From positions 1 to 64,000 of IMG/VR virus record IMGVR_UViG_3300046706_000011: a DNA stretch of 64,000 nt; one strand, written 5' to 3'. Numbering within the stretch: position 1 is the first letter of the stretch; each line of letters opens with the position of its first letter. The stretch comes from a virus. Below the pieces are notes generated by a model that did no database searches, had not been told where the DNA came from, and worked only from the letters and a program-made list of their open reading frames with translations. The translations under genes and the position numbers were made by a program. Positions 31,878-40,255 of this stretch are shown here, piece by piece.

Positions 31878-33193
31878 CGACGGTTTCGCGCCTTGCCGCG
31901 GCGCTCATCGCGGGGACGGTCCTCGCCGGGAGCGGCCCCGCCCTGGCACAGTTCCGGGTCGGCGGGCTCGTCCCGGTCGGAGCCGAGGACGTGGCCGCCA
32001 TCGACGCGGCGCTGGACGAGATGCGGAGCGCCGGATGGACGGCGGAGGAAATGGACATCCGGCTTCGTCGGGAAGGCTACGTGCTGGACCGGGCGGTCCT
32101 GGACGGCGACGTGGCCGTGGCGGACGGCCGGGTCCGGGGCATGGTCGCCGAGGTGGCCGGCGCCGGGGACCCGGCGGGCGGGGACCCGGCGGGCGGGGAC
32201 GGCCGGGCGCCGAACCGGCAGCCGACCCCCTTCGAGCGCGGACTCGCGGGCGTCGCGGGCAACGTCGGGAACACCGACGAGGAAATCCTGCGGGCGATGC
32301 AGGGCGGGAACTCCCAGCTCTGGGCGCGGATGACCGGCATCCTGTCGGGACGCTCGGTCACGAACCGGGCCAACCAAGTGATCGACGGAGCGACCGGTGC
32401 CGCCACGCGCCCGATCCGGGAAGCCGGCGACGCCGCCGTGAACACCGTCATGCAGCCGATCGAGGACACCGTTGACACCGCCGCCCAGTCGGCCATGTGT
32501 TCCCTCGGCTCCGCCGCCCTGGGGGCTGCCGCCTCGCTCGTCAGCGCCGTGTTCAGCGGGGGCAAGGCCACGTACGGCGCCCAGGTCGCGCAATGGCTGA
32601 CGGGGATCAGCAGTCAAGTCTGCCTGGGCCAGCAGCTCGCGGTGCAGAAGCGCATGGTGGCGCTCCAGCAGCGCATGGTGGCGCCAATCGGACGTAACGT
32701 GGTCGGTCAGGCGGGCGGCGTCAGCGGCGTGGTGCTGGATTCCATCGGCCTCCTCGACGCGGAAGAGGTCGCCAGGGGCTACCAGGACGGCGCCAGCGCC
32801 GACCTCGCCCCCGGCGCCTCCCTGGCGATGCAGCGCCTCCTTCGCGCCCGGACGGATCAGGCGCGGCGTGCCGCGCTGGAGACGGCGGCGCTCAACGTCG
32901 CGGCGGAGCGGGCCTATTCGGATATGGCCGACCGGGCGCTCGACCTGAGCCAGTCGGCCCGGGGACAGACCTCGGCCGTCCAGGCGCTGGCCCAGTTGCA
33001 GCGGGCCAATGAGGGGGCGGCGGCGGCGCGGCATTCTTCCCAGATGGCCTTCAGCAACGCGGCCCTGGTAGCGGAAGAGGAGGACCGCGCGAGCGAGCGC
33101 CTTGCCGCCGCCCGCCGGGCGCGGTTCTATTCGGGCCTCGGCCCGTCCGGCAGCCAGGAAGCGGCGGCGCCGGGTTTCAACCTTTTCCAGTGA
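31874..33193 (+). CDS. trbJ: TrbJ/VirB5-like minor pilus protein
   Basis: A 439-residue exported protein, GTG in a GTGA overlap. A signal peptide (RLAAALIAGTVLAGSGPALA) is followed by a Gly/Ala-rich region, a helical core with paired Cys, and long C-terminal helices (ALETAALNVAAERAYSDMAD; SSQMAFSNAALVAEEEDRAS) like TrbJ/VirB5. It is longer than the usual ~250 residues. Its ending ARRARFYSGLG is echoed in the next small protein. Assignment relies on operon position plus layout. Confidence 0.6.
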   Translation: MTTVSRLAAALIAGTVLAGSGPALAQFRVGGLVPVGAEDVAAIDAALDEMRSAGWTAEEMDIRLRREGYVLDRAVLDGDVAVADGRVRGMVAEVAGAGDPAGGDPAGGDGRAPNRQPTPFERGLAGVAGNVGNTDEEILRAMQGGNSQLWARMTGILSGRSVTNRANQVIDGATGAATRPIREAGDAAVNTVMQPIEDTVDTAAQSAMCSLGSAALGAAASLVSAVFSGGKATYGAQVAQWLTGISSQVCLGQQLAVQKRMVALQQRMVAPIGRNVVGQAGGVSGVVLDSIGLLDAEEVARGYQDGASADLAPGASLAMQRLLRARTDQARRAALETAALNVAAERAYSDMADRALDLSQSARGQTSAVQALAQLQRANEGAAAARHSSQMAFSNAALVAEEEDRASERLAAARRARFYSGLGPSGSQEAAAPGFNLFQ

Positions 33194-33202
33194 GGAGTCG
33201 TC

Positions 33203-33469
33203 ATGCGTGTTCGAACATGGGTCTTTGCGGCCGGTCTAGCCTTCTCTGGCATCTCGCCGGCCCTGGCCGGGGACCGGGATGTCCGGGAGCCGGCGCGGGA
33301 ACGCGCGGCGCAGGCGGACCGGGCGGCGGACGCGCTGCCGGACCGGGAAGCGCGGGACGACGCGGAGGACCGCCGCGTCCTGGCCAACCGGGCTCGGTTC
33401 TACCAGGGCCTCGGCCGGCTTCGGGGCGGCGGGCGGCGGATCGACCCGTTCCCCGCCCGGGGGAACTGA
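33203..33469 (+). CDS. TrbK-position exported small protein
   Basis: An 88-residue protein with a signal peptide (TWVFAAGLAFSGISPALAG) and a charged helical remainder ending LANRARFYQGLGRLRGGGRR. In Ti-type operons this place is held by TrbK, the entry-exclusion lipoprotein, but there is no lipobox Cys. The shared RARFYxGLG motif with the end of TrbJ suggests a duplicated tail or a shared contact site. GAGGAG precedes the ATG. Confidence 0.55.
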   Translation: MRVRTWVFAAGLAFSGISPALAGDRDVREPARERAAQADRAADALPDREARDDAEDRRVLANRARFYQGLGRLRGGGRRIDPFPARGN

Positions 33470-33472
33470 CCC

Positions 33473-34744
33473 GTGGACGAGTTGCCGGGGTTCACGCTGA
33501 CCCCCGACCTCGGGTCCGGGGTCGGGAGCGCGGCGGCGGCCAGCCTCGACGCCATCGACCACGCCTACCTCATGGTCCAGGACCTGCTCAACGCCGGGTT
33601 CCCGTACCTGGAGGGCGTGGTCTGGGCCTTGTTCGGGATGGCGGCCGGCTGGGCGGTGCTGGTGGGCGTCATCGACGTGGCGTCGGGCGGGAGCAACCCG
33701 GTCGCCCTGGTCACCGGGGCCTTCCTGCGCCTGGGGATCTTCGTGTGGCTGGCGGGGGTGTGGAAGACCTTCATCGACGCGGTCGGCAACTTCGCGCTCG
33801 ACCTGGGCGTCCGGATCAGCGGATCGACGGTGCCGCGCGACCAACTGATGGTGCCGAGCCGCCTGTTCGCGCAGGGAAACGAGCAGGCCGCGAAGGTGAT
33901 GGCGGCGAAGGACGCGCTGTGCGACGCCTGGAAGAGCTGCCTCATGACGTTCGGCGACCAGCTCCTGCTGGAGATCATCGCCATCGCGATCTGGGTGATG
34001 TTCGGGGTCCTGGTCCTGGCCATGGTCATGGCCGCGCTGTGGCTGAAGAAGGCCGGGCTGTTCAGCTTCCTGTTCCTGCCGGCGAGCCAAGTGAAGGCGA
34101 CGGCGTTCCTGGCCGAGGGGTCCATCGCCGGGGTGTTCCAGGCGTTCATGTGGCTGGTCTTCATAACCTTGGTCGCGGGATGGGGGACCCAGGTCCTGGG
34201 GCTCCTGGCGCTGCCGGAGCACCCGGACGCGGCGAGCCTCGTCCCGGCGGTGCTGGTGGTGTCGTTCATGGCGGTGATGGCGTGGCAGTCCCGGAGCTAC
34301 GCCTCGGGGCTGGTCTCGGGGGTCCCTCGGATCGGCGGCGAGGCGGTGACGGCGGCGGCGCGCAACGCGCTGGGCTGGGCGACCGGAGGGACGGCCATCG
34401 CGTCGCGCATGGAGTCCGTCGCCCATCGCGAGCGAAACAGCGTCCTGGGCGCGGCGCGGGACGGCTTCTCGGCCGCCCGCAGCCTCCCGGGCCGGGCGAT
34501 GCAGGCGACGCGGGGCCGGGCGGCGGGGGCCGCTCCGGGTGGTGCACGGGCAGGAACGGCGGCGGCGCGGACCACGTCCCCCGGCGGTGGCGGAGGCAGC
34601 GCCTGGAACAACGGGCCGACGCCGAAGCAACAGCTTGCCGCCCGGCACCGGGGCGTTGACATCTCCGGGATGTCGCGGGGACAGGCGTCGCAGGCCCTGC
34701 ATCGTCAGGGGAACATGGACCAGAGCTGGTACGAGGGGAAGTAA
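33473..34744 (+). CDS. trbL: TrbL/VirB6 channel protein
   Basis: A 423-residue polytopic membrane protein with about six helices (GVVWALFGMAAGWAVLVGVI; IIAIAIWVMFGVLVLAMVMA; AFMWLVFITLVAGWGTQVLG; SLVPAVLVVSFMAVMAWQSR) and a Gly/Ala-rich cytoplasmic tail, the TrbL layout. It forms part of the inner-membrane translocation complex. GTG start directly after the preceding stop. Confidence 0.85.
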   Translation: MDELPGFTLTPDLGSGVGSAAAASLDAIDHAYLMVQDLLNAGFPYLEGVVWALFGMAAGWAVLVGVIDVASGGSNPVALVTGAFLRLGIFVWLAGVWKTFIDAVGNFALDLGVRISGSTVPRDQLMVPSRLFAQGNEQAAKVMAAKDALCDAWKSCLMTFGDQLLLEIIAIAIWVMFGVLVLAMVMAALWLKKAGLFSFLFLPASQVKATAFLAEGSIAGVFQAFMWLVFITLVAGWGTQVLGLLALPEHPDAASLVPAVLVVSFMAVMAWQSRSYASGLVSGVPRIGGEAVTAAARNALGWATGGTAIASRMESVAHRERNSVLGAARDGFSAARSLPGRAMQATRGRAAGAAPGGARAGTAAARTTSPGGGGGSAWNNGPTPKQQLAARHRGVDISGMSRGQASQALHRQGNMDQSWYEGK

Positions 34745-34746
34745 CC

Positions 34747-35457
34747 ATGGGCATGCCGAAGATCGTCACGCTGTTGACCAACCGCCTGCGCCTGGACCGC
34801 CCCCGGCGCGTCTTCTCGGTGCGCGCCGACGAAGTCCGCTCGACCCGCAGCGTCGGGCGGATGTGGATGGCGGCGGGCCTCGTGTTCGCCTACCTCTACG
34901 TGGACGAGCGCCATGCGCACCAGGAAACCCTGTCGCGGGCGCAACCCGTGCTGGTGTCGGTCCTGGGGCCGGACAGCCGCCCGGTGGCGACGTTCGCCGC
35001 GGACCACATGGCGGACGACGGATGGGTCTCGGTCGCCAAGGCGGTCGCGGCGCAGCACGTCGTCCGGATGCGCGAGATGACGAACCCGATCGACGTGTCG
35101 CTGGCCCGGCTGGACGAAGGGCGGTACTTCGTGAAAGACGCCGCCGCCGCGAAATACGCGCGCTTCGTCGGCTCGCACCCCTACGACGACCTGGCGAAGC
35201 GCCGCCTGAACCGCCAGGTCCGGCTGGAGGAGGTCGGGCCGTCGCTGGAGTCCAGCCAGTCCCCGTCGTCCCGGCGGCTGCGGGTCATCGTCCAGTGGCC
35301 GGAGCGGACCTGGAGCGGGACCAAGCTGGAGCAGCAGGCGACGCGCGTCGGCTGGGTGGACGTCGAGCGGGTGGACCGCGTGCCGCCGGATTACCGGAAG
35401 GCCAACCCGCTGGGGATCTTCGTGGTCGATTACGACACGGACACGCCCACGGGCTGA
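34747..35457 (+). CDS. trbF: TrbF/VirB8 assembly factor
   Basis: A 236-residue bitopic protein. Short cytoplasmic N-terminus, one helix near residues 38-56 (VGRMWMAAGLVFAYLYV), then a periplasmic domain (VSVAKAVAAQHVVRMREMTN; RRLRVIVQWPERTWSG; NPLGIFVVDYDTD). The YxxNPxGIxVxDY-type ending is typical of TrbF. Starts two bases after the trbL stop. Confidence 0.88.
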   Translation: MGMPKIVTLLTNRLRLDRPRRVFSVRADEVRSTRSVGRMWMAAGLVFAYLYVDERHAHQETLSRAQPVLVSVLGPDSRPVATFAADHMADDGWVSVAKAVAAQHVVRMREMTNPIDVSLARLDEGRYFVKDAAAAKYARFVGSHPYDDLAKRRLNRQVRLEEVGPSLESSQSPSSRRLRVIVQWPERTWSGTKLEQQATRVGWVDVERVDRVPPDYRKANPLGIFVVDYDTDTPTG

Positions 35458-35497
35458 TTGCGCCGGCCCGCTGAGCGGGCTATAATGTACTACACTT
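35458..35497 (+). promoter_or_regulatory. trbG promoter with regulon operator
   Basis: TTGCGC (35458-35463), 17 bases, TATAAT (35481-35486), nearly consensus. Operator copy GGGCTATAATGTACTAC (35477-35493). The spacer also holds the perfect hairpin GCCCGCT-G-AGCGGGC (35466-35480), which may stop read-through from trbF or bind a second protein. Confidence 0.75.
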
Positions 35498-35515
35498 TCA
35501 AAGGCGGGACGGAAC

Positions 35516-36526
35516 GTGAAGAAACCCCTGGTTCTGATGACGGCCGGGTTGCTCGGGGCCTGCGCGTCGGGCTCGACCGCGCCGCCGCCGCTGGTGACCT
35601 ACGTCCCGGCGATCCCGATCCCCCTGGCCCAGCCGGCGGCCCAGGCGGGCGCGGCGGGACCCCCGGCGACCCTGGTGAACCCCATCCCGACCCCGGAGCC
35701 GACCCGCTACAAGAGCCACGAGGCGGCGACGGCGGCGGCATCGCGCGCGGCGGTCGTCGATGCCCGCAGCGGGACGTTCGAGGGCGAGACCCTGAACTAC
35801 CTGTACCGGACGGGGCAGCGGTACAAGCTGGTGCTCGACGCGCCGAGCCACGAGGAATGGCAGGACGCCGGGGTGACCCAACTGTTCCTGGGACCGGGCG
35901 ACGGGTCCGAGCCGGGGGTCTTCTTCGACGATCCGACGTGGTTCACGCAGGAGAAGCTGGCGAGCGGGATCGACCAGACCTCGATGCGGGCCAAGCGGGA
36001 CCGGGCCCGGCAGGTCAGCGACGGCAAGTACCAGACCATCGTGACCCTCAAGTGCTGGAAGCCGGGCGCGGTGACGAACGCCTCGGTCACGACGCCGCAG
36101 CGCCCATACCTGCTCCGGCTCCACTGCGCGACGCGCAAGGGGACCGGGGGCTACAACGCCACGGTCCAGTTCACCAGCGTCGGGGAGCAGGGCGTGCCCC
36201 CGGCCGAGGCCTTCGCGTCGGCCGAGGCGCCTGTCCCGGCCGGGTCGGGCCCGGTCGTGAAGGACACGGGCTACGCCGTGAGCGGTCCCGCCGAGTTCCG
36301 GCCGAGGGAATGGGCGGCGTGGAACGACGGGGCGGACACCCACGTCCGCCCGCCGGACTCGATACGGACCCGTCCGGTCCCGATGCTGCCGCCCGCGTCG
36401 CAGTTCGGCGTGGACCCGCAGACCGGCGAGTATTTCATCCGGGGGCTGCCGGCCGAGATCCGGTTCCCGTGGGGGCCGGAGCAACAGGTCGTCGTGAGAA
36501 GGACCACCCAGGGAGAACCGCCGTGA
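35516..36526 (+). CDS. trbG: TrbG/VirB9 outer-membrane complex protein (lipoprotein)
   Basis: A 336-residue protein. The lipobox LLGAC (Cys near residue 16) marks a lipoprotein, unusual for VirB9/TrbG and possibly standing in for the missing TrbH/VirB7. The middle shows the VirB9 beta-domain (QRYKLVLDAPSHEEWQDAGV; YQTIVTLKCWKPG; PYLLRLHCATRKG). Its C-terminal domain ends with EIRFPWGPEQQVVVRR. GTG start behind its own promoter; the stop overlaps the next start. Confidence 0.82.
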   Translation: MKKPLVLMTAGLLGACASGSTAPPPLVTYVPAIPIPLAQPAAQAGAAGPPATLVNPIPTPEPTRYKSHEAATAAASRAAVVDARSGTFEGETLNYLYRTGQRYKLVLDAPSHEEWQDAGVTQLFLGPGDGSEPGVFFDDPTWFTQEKLASGIDQTSMRAKRDRARQVSDGKYQTIVTLKCWKPGAVTNASVTTPQRPYLLRLHCATRKGTGGYNATVQFTSVGEQGVPPAEAFASAEAPVPAGSGPVVKDTGYAVSGPAEFRPREWAAWNDGADTHVRPPDSIRTRPVPMLPPASQFGVDPQTGEYFIRGLPAEIRFPWGPEQQVVVRRTTQGEPP

Positions 36527-37794
36527 ACGACACCGACAGGGAAGACGCCGTGACCAAGGGCTCGGCACCGCTGGAGCGCCGGAAGCGGGGCGGGTGGGGC
36601 AGCGTGGTCAACCTGAAGGGGGTCGGCCTGATCGGGGCCGTCCTCGCCACCGGAGGCGTGGGCCTGTGGGCGGCCTGGGGCGTCCACGGGGAGGAGGAGC
36701 CGAAGACGGTGGAAGCGAAGATCAATTCCGTGCCGTTCAACGCGGCGACCGCCCGTCCGATGCTGCCGCCCCCGATGGCGACCTCGGCGGAACCGGGGGC
36801 GTTGCCCCCCGCCGCCGGCCGCCCGGAGGACCGAGGGGGAGGGCGCGCGCCGCCGCCGCCCAAGCCGCCGCCGCCGCCCGTCCCGCGCCAGAACCGCCCG
36901 AAGTCCCTGGTGGCGGCGCCGGGGAACTGGGGGTCCGGGGCCACGCAGGCGACGGCGGTCTCACAGGCCCAGGCCGGGCGGGCGCGGGGTCGAGGCATGG
37001 ACGACGACGGGAACGACGACGGGGCCGCGATGGGATATTCCGGCGACGGCGAGGGAATGGACGACGGGGACGGTCACGGCGGCAGCCTGCGGTCCGAGCG
37101 GCGGCCAAGCGCCCCGGAGCGCGGGCGGGCCGGAAAGGAGCGGTTCTTCCGGGGCGAAGGGATGGGCGGGACGGCGCTCGACGTCCCCGGCGAGCTTCTT
37201 CCCGAGGTGGGCGGCTGCGTCCTGAAATCGGAGGAGTTCATCCCGGTCCAGGCCGAGCGGTTCACCAGCACCGCGCTGCCGGGCCGCATCCGGGTCCGCA
37301 TCCCGCAGCCGGTCATGGGCCAGCACTTCCTCGGGAACGGGCGGGTCGAGGCGTGCGAGGCGATCCCGGCGTTCTCGACGATGTCGCTGGCGATCAACAC
37401 GGCCGGGACGGCGCGCGGCGACACGCGGGTCCAGGCCTGCGCGCTGCGCCTGGACCTGAACGGCGGGGGGCGGCGGGTCCTGGGTTGCCAGCCGTCCCAC
37501 GGCGGGGATGGGGCCGGCGGCATCGAGGCCGGGGTGGACTACGACCTGACCGGCCTGGGGGCGGCGATCCTGCTCGATGCGACGATGTCGGTCATAAATT
37601 CGCTCGGGGACCTGATCGCGGGCATTCCGGGCATCGCGCTCCAGGTCGGCGGCGAGCGGGTGGGTGCGATGGGAGACGAGATCATCCGGCAGGAGTTCGA
37701 GCGCCCCCCGACACTAACGATAGAGGCTGGTGCGTTGTTCGGAATTCAGCTAAATGCTGACCTGTCAATGCCACTGCGCAGGCGAGTCCGCTGA
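36523..37794 (+). CDS. trbI: TrbI/VirB10 core-complex protein
   Basis: A 423-residue envelope-spanning protein. One inner-membrane helix (GVGLIGAVLATGGVGLWAAW), a Pro-rich segment (PPPPKPPPPPVPRQNRP), an acidic Gly/Asp linker and the VirB10 C-terminal barrel (VLKSEEFIPVQAERFTSTAL; GRIRVRIPQPVMGQHFLGNG; GALFGIQLNADLSMPL). GTG start in GTGA overlap. There is no TrbH gene between G and I. Confidence 0.88.
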   Translation: MNDTDREDAVTKGSAPLERRKRGGWGSVVNLKGVGLIGAVLATGGVGLWAAWGVHGEEEPKTVEAKINSVPFNAATARPMLPPPMATSAEPGALPPAAGRPEDRGGGRAPPPPKPPPPPVPRQNRPKSLVAAPGNWGSGATQATAVSQAQAGRARGRGMDDDGNDDGAAMGYSGDGEGMDDGDGHGGSLRSERRPSAPERGRAGKERFFRGEGMGGTALDVPGELLPEVGGCVLKSEEFIPVQAERFTSTALPGRIRVRIPQPVMGQHFLGNGRVEACEAIPAFSTMSLAINTAGTARGDTRVQACALRLDLNGGGRRVLGCQPSHGGDGAGGIEAGVDYDLTGLGAAILLDATMSVINSLGDLIAGIPGIALQVGGERVGAMGDEIIRQEFERPPTLTIEAGALFGIQLNADLSMPLRRRVR

Positions 37795-38142
37795 ATGCCC
37801 CGGAGAACCGGAAAGATCACCGCCGATACGTCGTTCACGGGATTGCCGAGGGAGATGATCGACGCCGCCCTTGAGATTGCGGACAAGGAGTGGACCTACC
37901 CGAAATATGTATACGCGGACGCCATCCAGGAGTTGATCGACCGGCTGGACCGGGGCGAGGTGATCCAATGGCCCGCGTCTCGACCGAACACGGGGAAGAG
38001 GCCCTACCATGTCCGGATCGATGTCGGGCTGATCAATCGGCTTCGTGAGACGTGCGAGAAACACAACGTCCGAAAGAACATCTTCTTCCTGGTTGCGCTG
38101 CGGGAGCACCTGAACCGCAACGGGTACCGCTTCGAGACTTGA
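37795..38142 (+). CDS. Small tandem ribbon-helix-helix-like protein
   Basis: A 115-residue basic protein, ATG next to the trbI stop. Two similar halves (TGLPREMIDAALEIADKEWT; VRIDVGLINRLRETCEKHNV) each look like strand-helix-helix units (LINRL...NIFFLVALREHLNRNG). A DNA-binding dimer-in-one is a reasonable guess, making it a candidate for the protein that binds the five transfer-region palindromes. No direct family match claimed. Confidence 0.5.
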   Translation: MPRRTGKITADTSFTGLPREMIDAALEIADKEWTYPKYVYADAIQELIDRLDRGEVIQWPASRPNTGKRPYHVRIDVGLINRLRETCEKHNVRKNIFFLVALREHLNRNGYRFET

Positions 38143-38167
38143 CCGGGACCGGTCGCCCCTGAGCGGT

Positions 38168-38383
38168 TCAGCCCGGCCCGGGGCGGACCGCGAGACGGCG
38201 TCGGATGCGGCGGGGGGGCCGGTTCTCCCACCGGTCGAGCCAGCCGTCCACCGCGACGCCGACCCGGAAGGACAGCAGGCACACCAGCGCCGCCATGCCG
38301 GCGTCGATGCCGGGCCTCAGGGACGGATCGACCTTCCAGGCCGTGCCGGCGACGGCGAGGGCGAACACCAAGACCAAATACAT
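38168..38383 (-). CDS. Small membrane protein, opposite strand
   Basis: A 71-residue protein with two hydrophobic helices (YLVLVFALAVAGTAWKV; AGMAALVCLLSFRVGVAVDG) and an Arg-rich tail. The ATG follows AGGAG. It is the only minus-strand gene inside the conjugation block and diverges from the promoter at 38415. The palindromic operator there may regulate it too. Function unknown. Confidence 0.55.
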   Translation of the reverse strand: MYLVLVFALAVAGTAWKVDPSLRPGIDAGMAALVCLLSFRVGVAVDGWLDRWENRPPRRIRRRLAVRPGPG

Positions 38384-38414
38384 AACGGCTCTCCTAAGGT
38401 CATATATCGAACGT

Positions 38415-38450
38415 TTGCGGTGGCGTTCAAACTGGAGTACAATGTAACCC
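38415..38450 (+). promoter_or_regulatory. Regulon promoter downstream of the trb operon
   Basis: TTGCGG (38415-38420), 17 bases, TACAAT (38438-38443). Operator copy GGAGTACAATGTAACCC (38434-38450), with the right arm better conserved. It drives the plus-strand genes from 38490; the palindrome also faces the minus-strand small membrane gene. Confidence 0.7.
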
Positions 38451-38489
38451 ACGGCGGGCCGGCGGGCGAACGAAATCCCTCGCGCAGGG

Positions 38490-38675
38490 GTGGACACAAA
38501 GTTGCCGCATTTGCTAAGGGAAGACGGATCGGAAGAATATTCGGTGACGGAGGAAGAAATGGTCCTGAATGGACGCCAATTGAGAAGACTTTTCAACACA
38601 GACGGTATAGTTGGAAACCTGTCCGGACCGGGCGAATTCAGGACCGGGAACCTCGGAGGCCTGCGGCATGGCTGA
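38490..38675 (+). CDS. Short acidic protein behind the regulon promoter
   Basis: A 61-codon GTG-started frame (DTKLPHLLREDGSEEYSVTE). It begins about 45 bases after the promoter -10 and overlaps the start of the next gene. No clear Shine-Dalgarno, so translation is uncertain. No family recognised. Confidence 0.35.
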   Translation: MDTKLPHLLREDGSEEYSVTEEEMVLNGRQLRRLFNTDGIVGNLSGPGEFRTGNLGGLRHG

Positions 38676-39357
38676 CGACGCGCCGGGAGGCGACCCGTTC
38701 GAGGACGGCGACGACGGGGGGTACATCCGGATCGAGGGCAGGGTCCCCAGCGTGGAGGACCGCGAGAAGATCGGGGCGGCGGCGGCGGCCATGGGAATGA
38801 GCAAGTGGCGCTTCGTCGGCCTCGCGGCGCTGGAACGGGCGACCGGGACGAGCCTGGACCCGGCCCGCCTTGAGCACGTCCTGGCGATCCAGGAATACGT
38901 CGAGGTCACCGGCCGAGCGCTGGTCCGGGGACTTGATGCCGTCCGGCGCGAGCTGGCGCTGTCCTCGACCGTCAGCGCCGGGCAGCACGACAAGATCCAC
39001 GTCCGGCTGGGGCGGGCGCTGGACGCGCTTGAGGACGCGCGCCAACAGCTCGACGCATCGATGGCCGCGCACGCCCGCACCCAGGAGCTGCTTCTCGGGA
39101 AGGAGACCCTGGTCGCGAAGCAGGCGCAGCACAACGGCGACCTGCTGGAGATCCTGCTGGAACGCCTGCCGAAGGCTGGCATCCCCGAGGCGGGGGGGCG
39201 GTATTCCTCGGCGCTGGCATCCACCGCCAGCCGCTTGGCGGAGCTCGTGAAGCAGTCGGACGGGAACTTCCGGCCTGCCTCGGCGGCGAGGTCGGACGAC
39301 GGGGCCGACGGGTGCGTGGGTTGCCCGATGGCGACGCTGTCAACAACCGCCAGCTAA
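38668..39357 (+). CDS. Coiled-coil protein, possible relaxosome/MobC-like accessory
   Basis: A 229-residue protein. The N-terminal acidic stretch precedes GYIRIEGRVPSVEDREKIGA and AAAAMGMSKWRFVGLAALER, reminiscent of a ribbon-helix-helix or MobC fold. The remainder is one long helix (DARQQLDASMAAHARTQELL and following), probably coiled coil. Placed after the trb operon under the same operator, it may aid DNA processing or regulation. Function inferred only from context. Confidence 0.5.
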   Translation: MADDAPGGDPFEDGDDGGYIRIEGRVPSVEDREKIGAAAAAMGMSKWRFVGLAALERATGTSLDPARLEHVLAIQEYVEVTGRALVRGLDAVRRELALSSTVSAGQHDKIHVRLGRALDALEDARQQLDASMAAHARTQELLLGKETLVAKQAQHNGDLLEILLERLPKAGIPEAGGRYSSALASTASRLAELVKQSDGNFRPASAARSDDGADGCVGCPMATLSTTAS

Positions 39358-39416
39358 AGCAGGCGGCTTGTGAACTGAACCGTCGCGCACCTTTGCGCAC
39401 AAATTAGAAGGCAGCC

Positions 39417-40049
39417 ATGGAAGACATCGCCCAAGAAAAGAAGCCGAGGCGGGGCCGGCGTCGGGGCCGCGTGGCCGACCCTGGGGGTCCGGGGGACGAT
39501 GCCAAGACCACGCAGACCACGACGATGCCGCGCTCCTTCTACTACGGCTTCGTCGTGCCCTACCTCGCCAAGAGGGCCGAGGCGGGGCTGCCGTCCACTT
39601 GGAACTGGCTGTCGATCGAGGCCGTGAGGCAGTTCATCGAGGACGACGACGGGGAGCCGGGGCCGGCTCCCGAGGCCGTCCACAACACGGACCGGCGGTT
39701 CGCGACCCTGGAGCACGGCGGCGTGGCGCGCACGGTCTCGGAGTGGTCCAAGGTCCGGGGCATCCCCCGCCAGAAGATCCTCGCCCGGATGTCCCGGGGC
39801 TGGACCAGCGCCCAGGTGCTCGGCCTGGAGGAGGCGCCGACCCAGGCGAGGACGCTCACCGTCAACGGGGAGCGGGGCACCCTCGCGCACTGGACGAGCC
39901 GGTATCCGGTCAGTGCCGATCAGGTCAAGTATCGGCTCCGGCACGGCTGGAGCGACGAGGACGCGGTCCTGACGCCCCCCGGCGAACCCAGGGGGACGCG
40001 GGCGGCGTGGTCGCCGGCCGACATCAAGGCCTCCGGGGACGGCGCCTAG
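39417..40049 (+). CDS. Protein with two repeated HTH-like units
   Basis: A 210-residue protein. A basic N-terminus (KKPRRGRRRGRVADP) precedes two related segments near residues 102-135 (TVSEWSKVRGIPRQKILARM) and 150-185 (TLAHWTSRYPVSADQVKYRL), each ending in GW(T/S)xxxV. This WxxxxxIxxxxxxxRxxxGW pattern is a small helix-turn-helix seen in phage and homing-endonuclease-associated proteins. It ends the plus-strand block and overlaps the convergent lysis cassette by four bases. Probably DNA-binding. Confidence 0.6.
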   Translation: MEDIAQEKKPRRGRRRGRVADPGGPGDDAKTTQTTTMPRSFYYGFVVPYLAKRAEAGLPSTWNWLSIEAVRQFIEDDDGEPGPAPEAVHNTDRRFATLEHGGVARTVSEWSKVRGIPRQKILARMSRGWTSAQVLGLEEAPTQARTLTVNGERGTLAHWTSRYPVSADQVKYRLRHGWSDEDAVLTPPGEPRGTRAAWSPADIKASGDGA

Positions 40050-40255
40050 TCGTCCGAGTTCAGGATGCGGGTGTTCTCCTCGATCCGGCGCGTGAACCGC
40101 TCAAGGTCCTTCGCGGTGGGCTGGCGCCCCTCCTCCTGCATCGTCTCCAGTTCCCGCCGCCATTCGTCGTAGGAGCGCTTCGCGTGCGGGTAGGCCTTCA
40201 GCGCGGCGATGGTCAGGTCCATGGCGCCGAGGATCAGGGCGACGGGGACGGTCAT
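40046..40255 (-). CDS. Small protein at the end of the lysis cassette
   Basis: A 69-residue protein (VPVALILGAMDLTIAALKAY, then SYDEWRRELETMQEEGRQPT and KDLERFTRRIEENTRILNS). A weak N-terminal hydrophobic stretch is followed by charged helices. The ATG overlaps the lipoprotein stop. It resembles short phage proteins at the end of lysis operons, but no family is named. Confidence 0.55.
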   Translation of the reverse strand: MTVPVALILGAMDLTIAALKAYPHAKRSYDEWRRELETMQEEGRQPTAKDLERFTRRIEENTRILNSDD

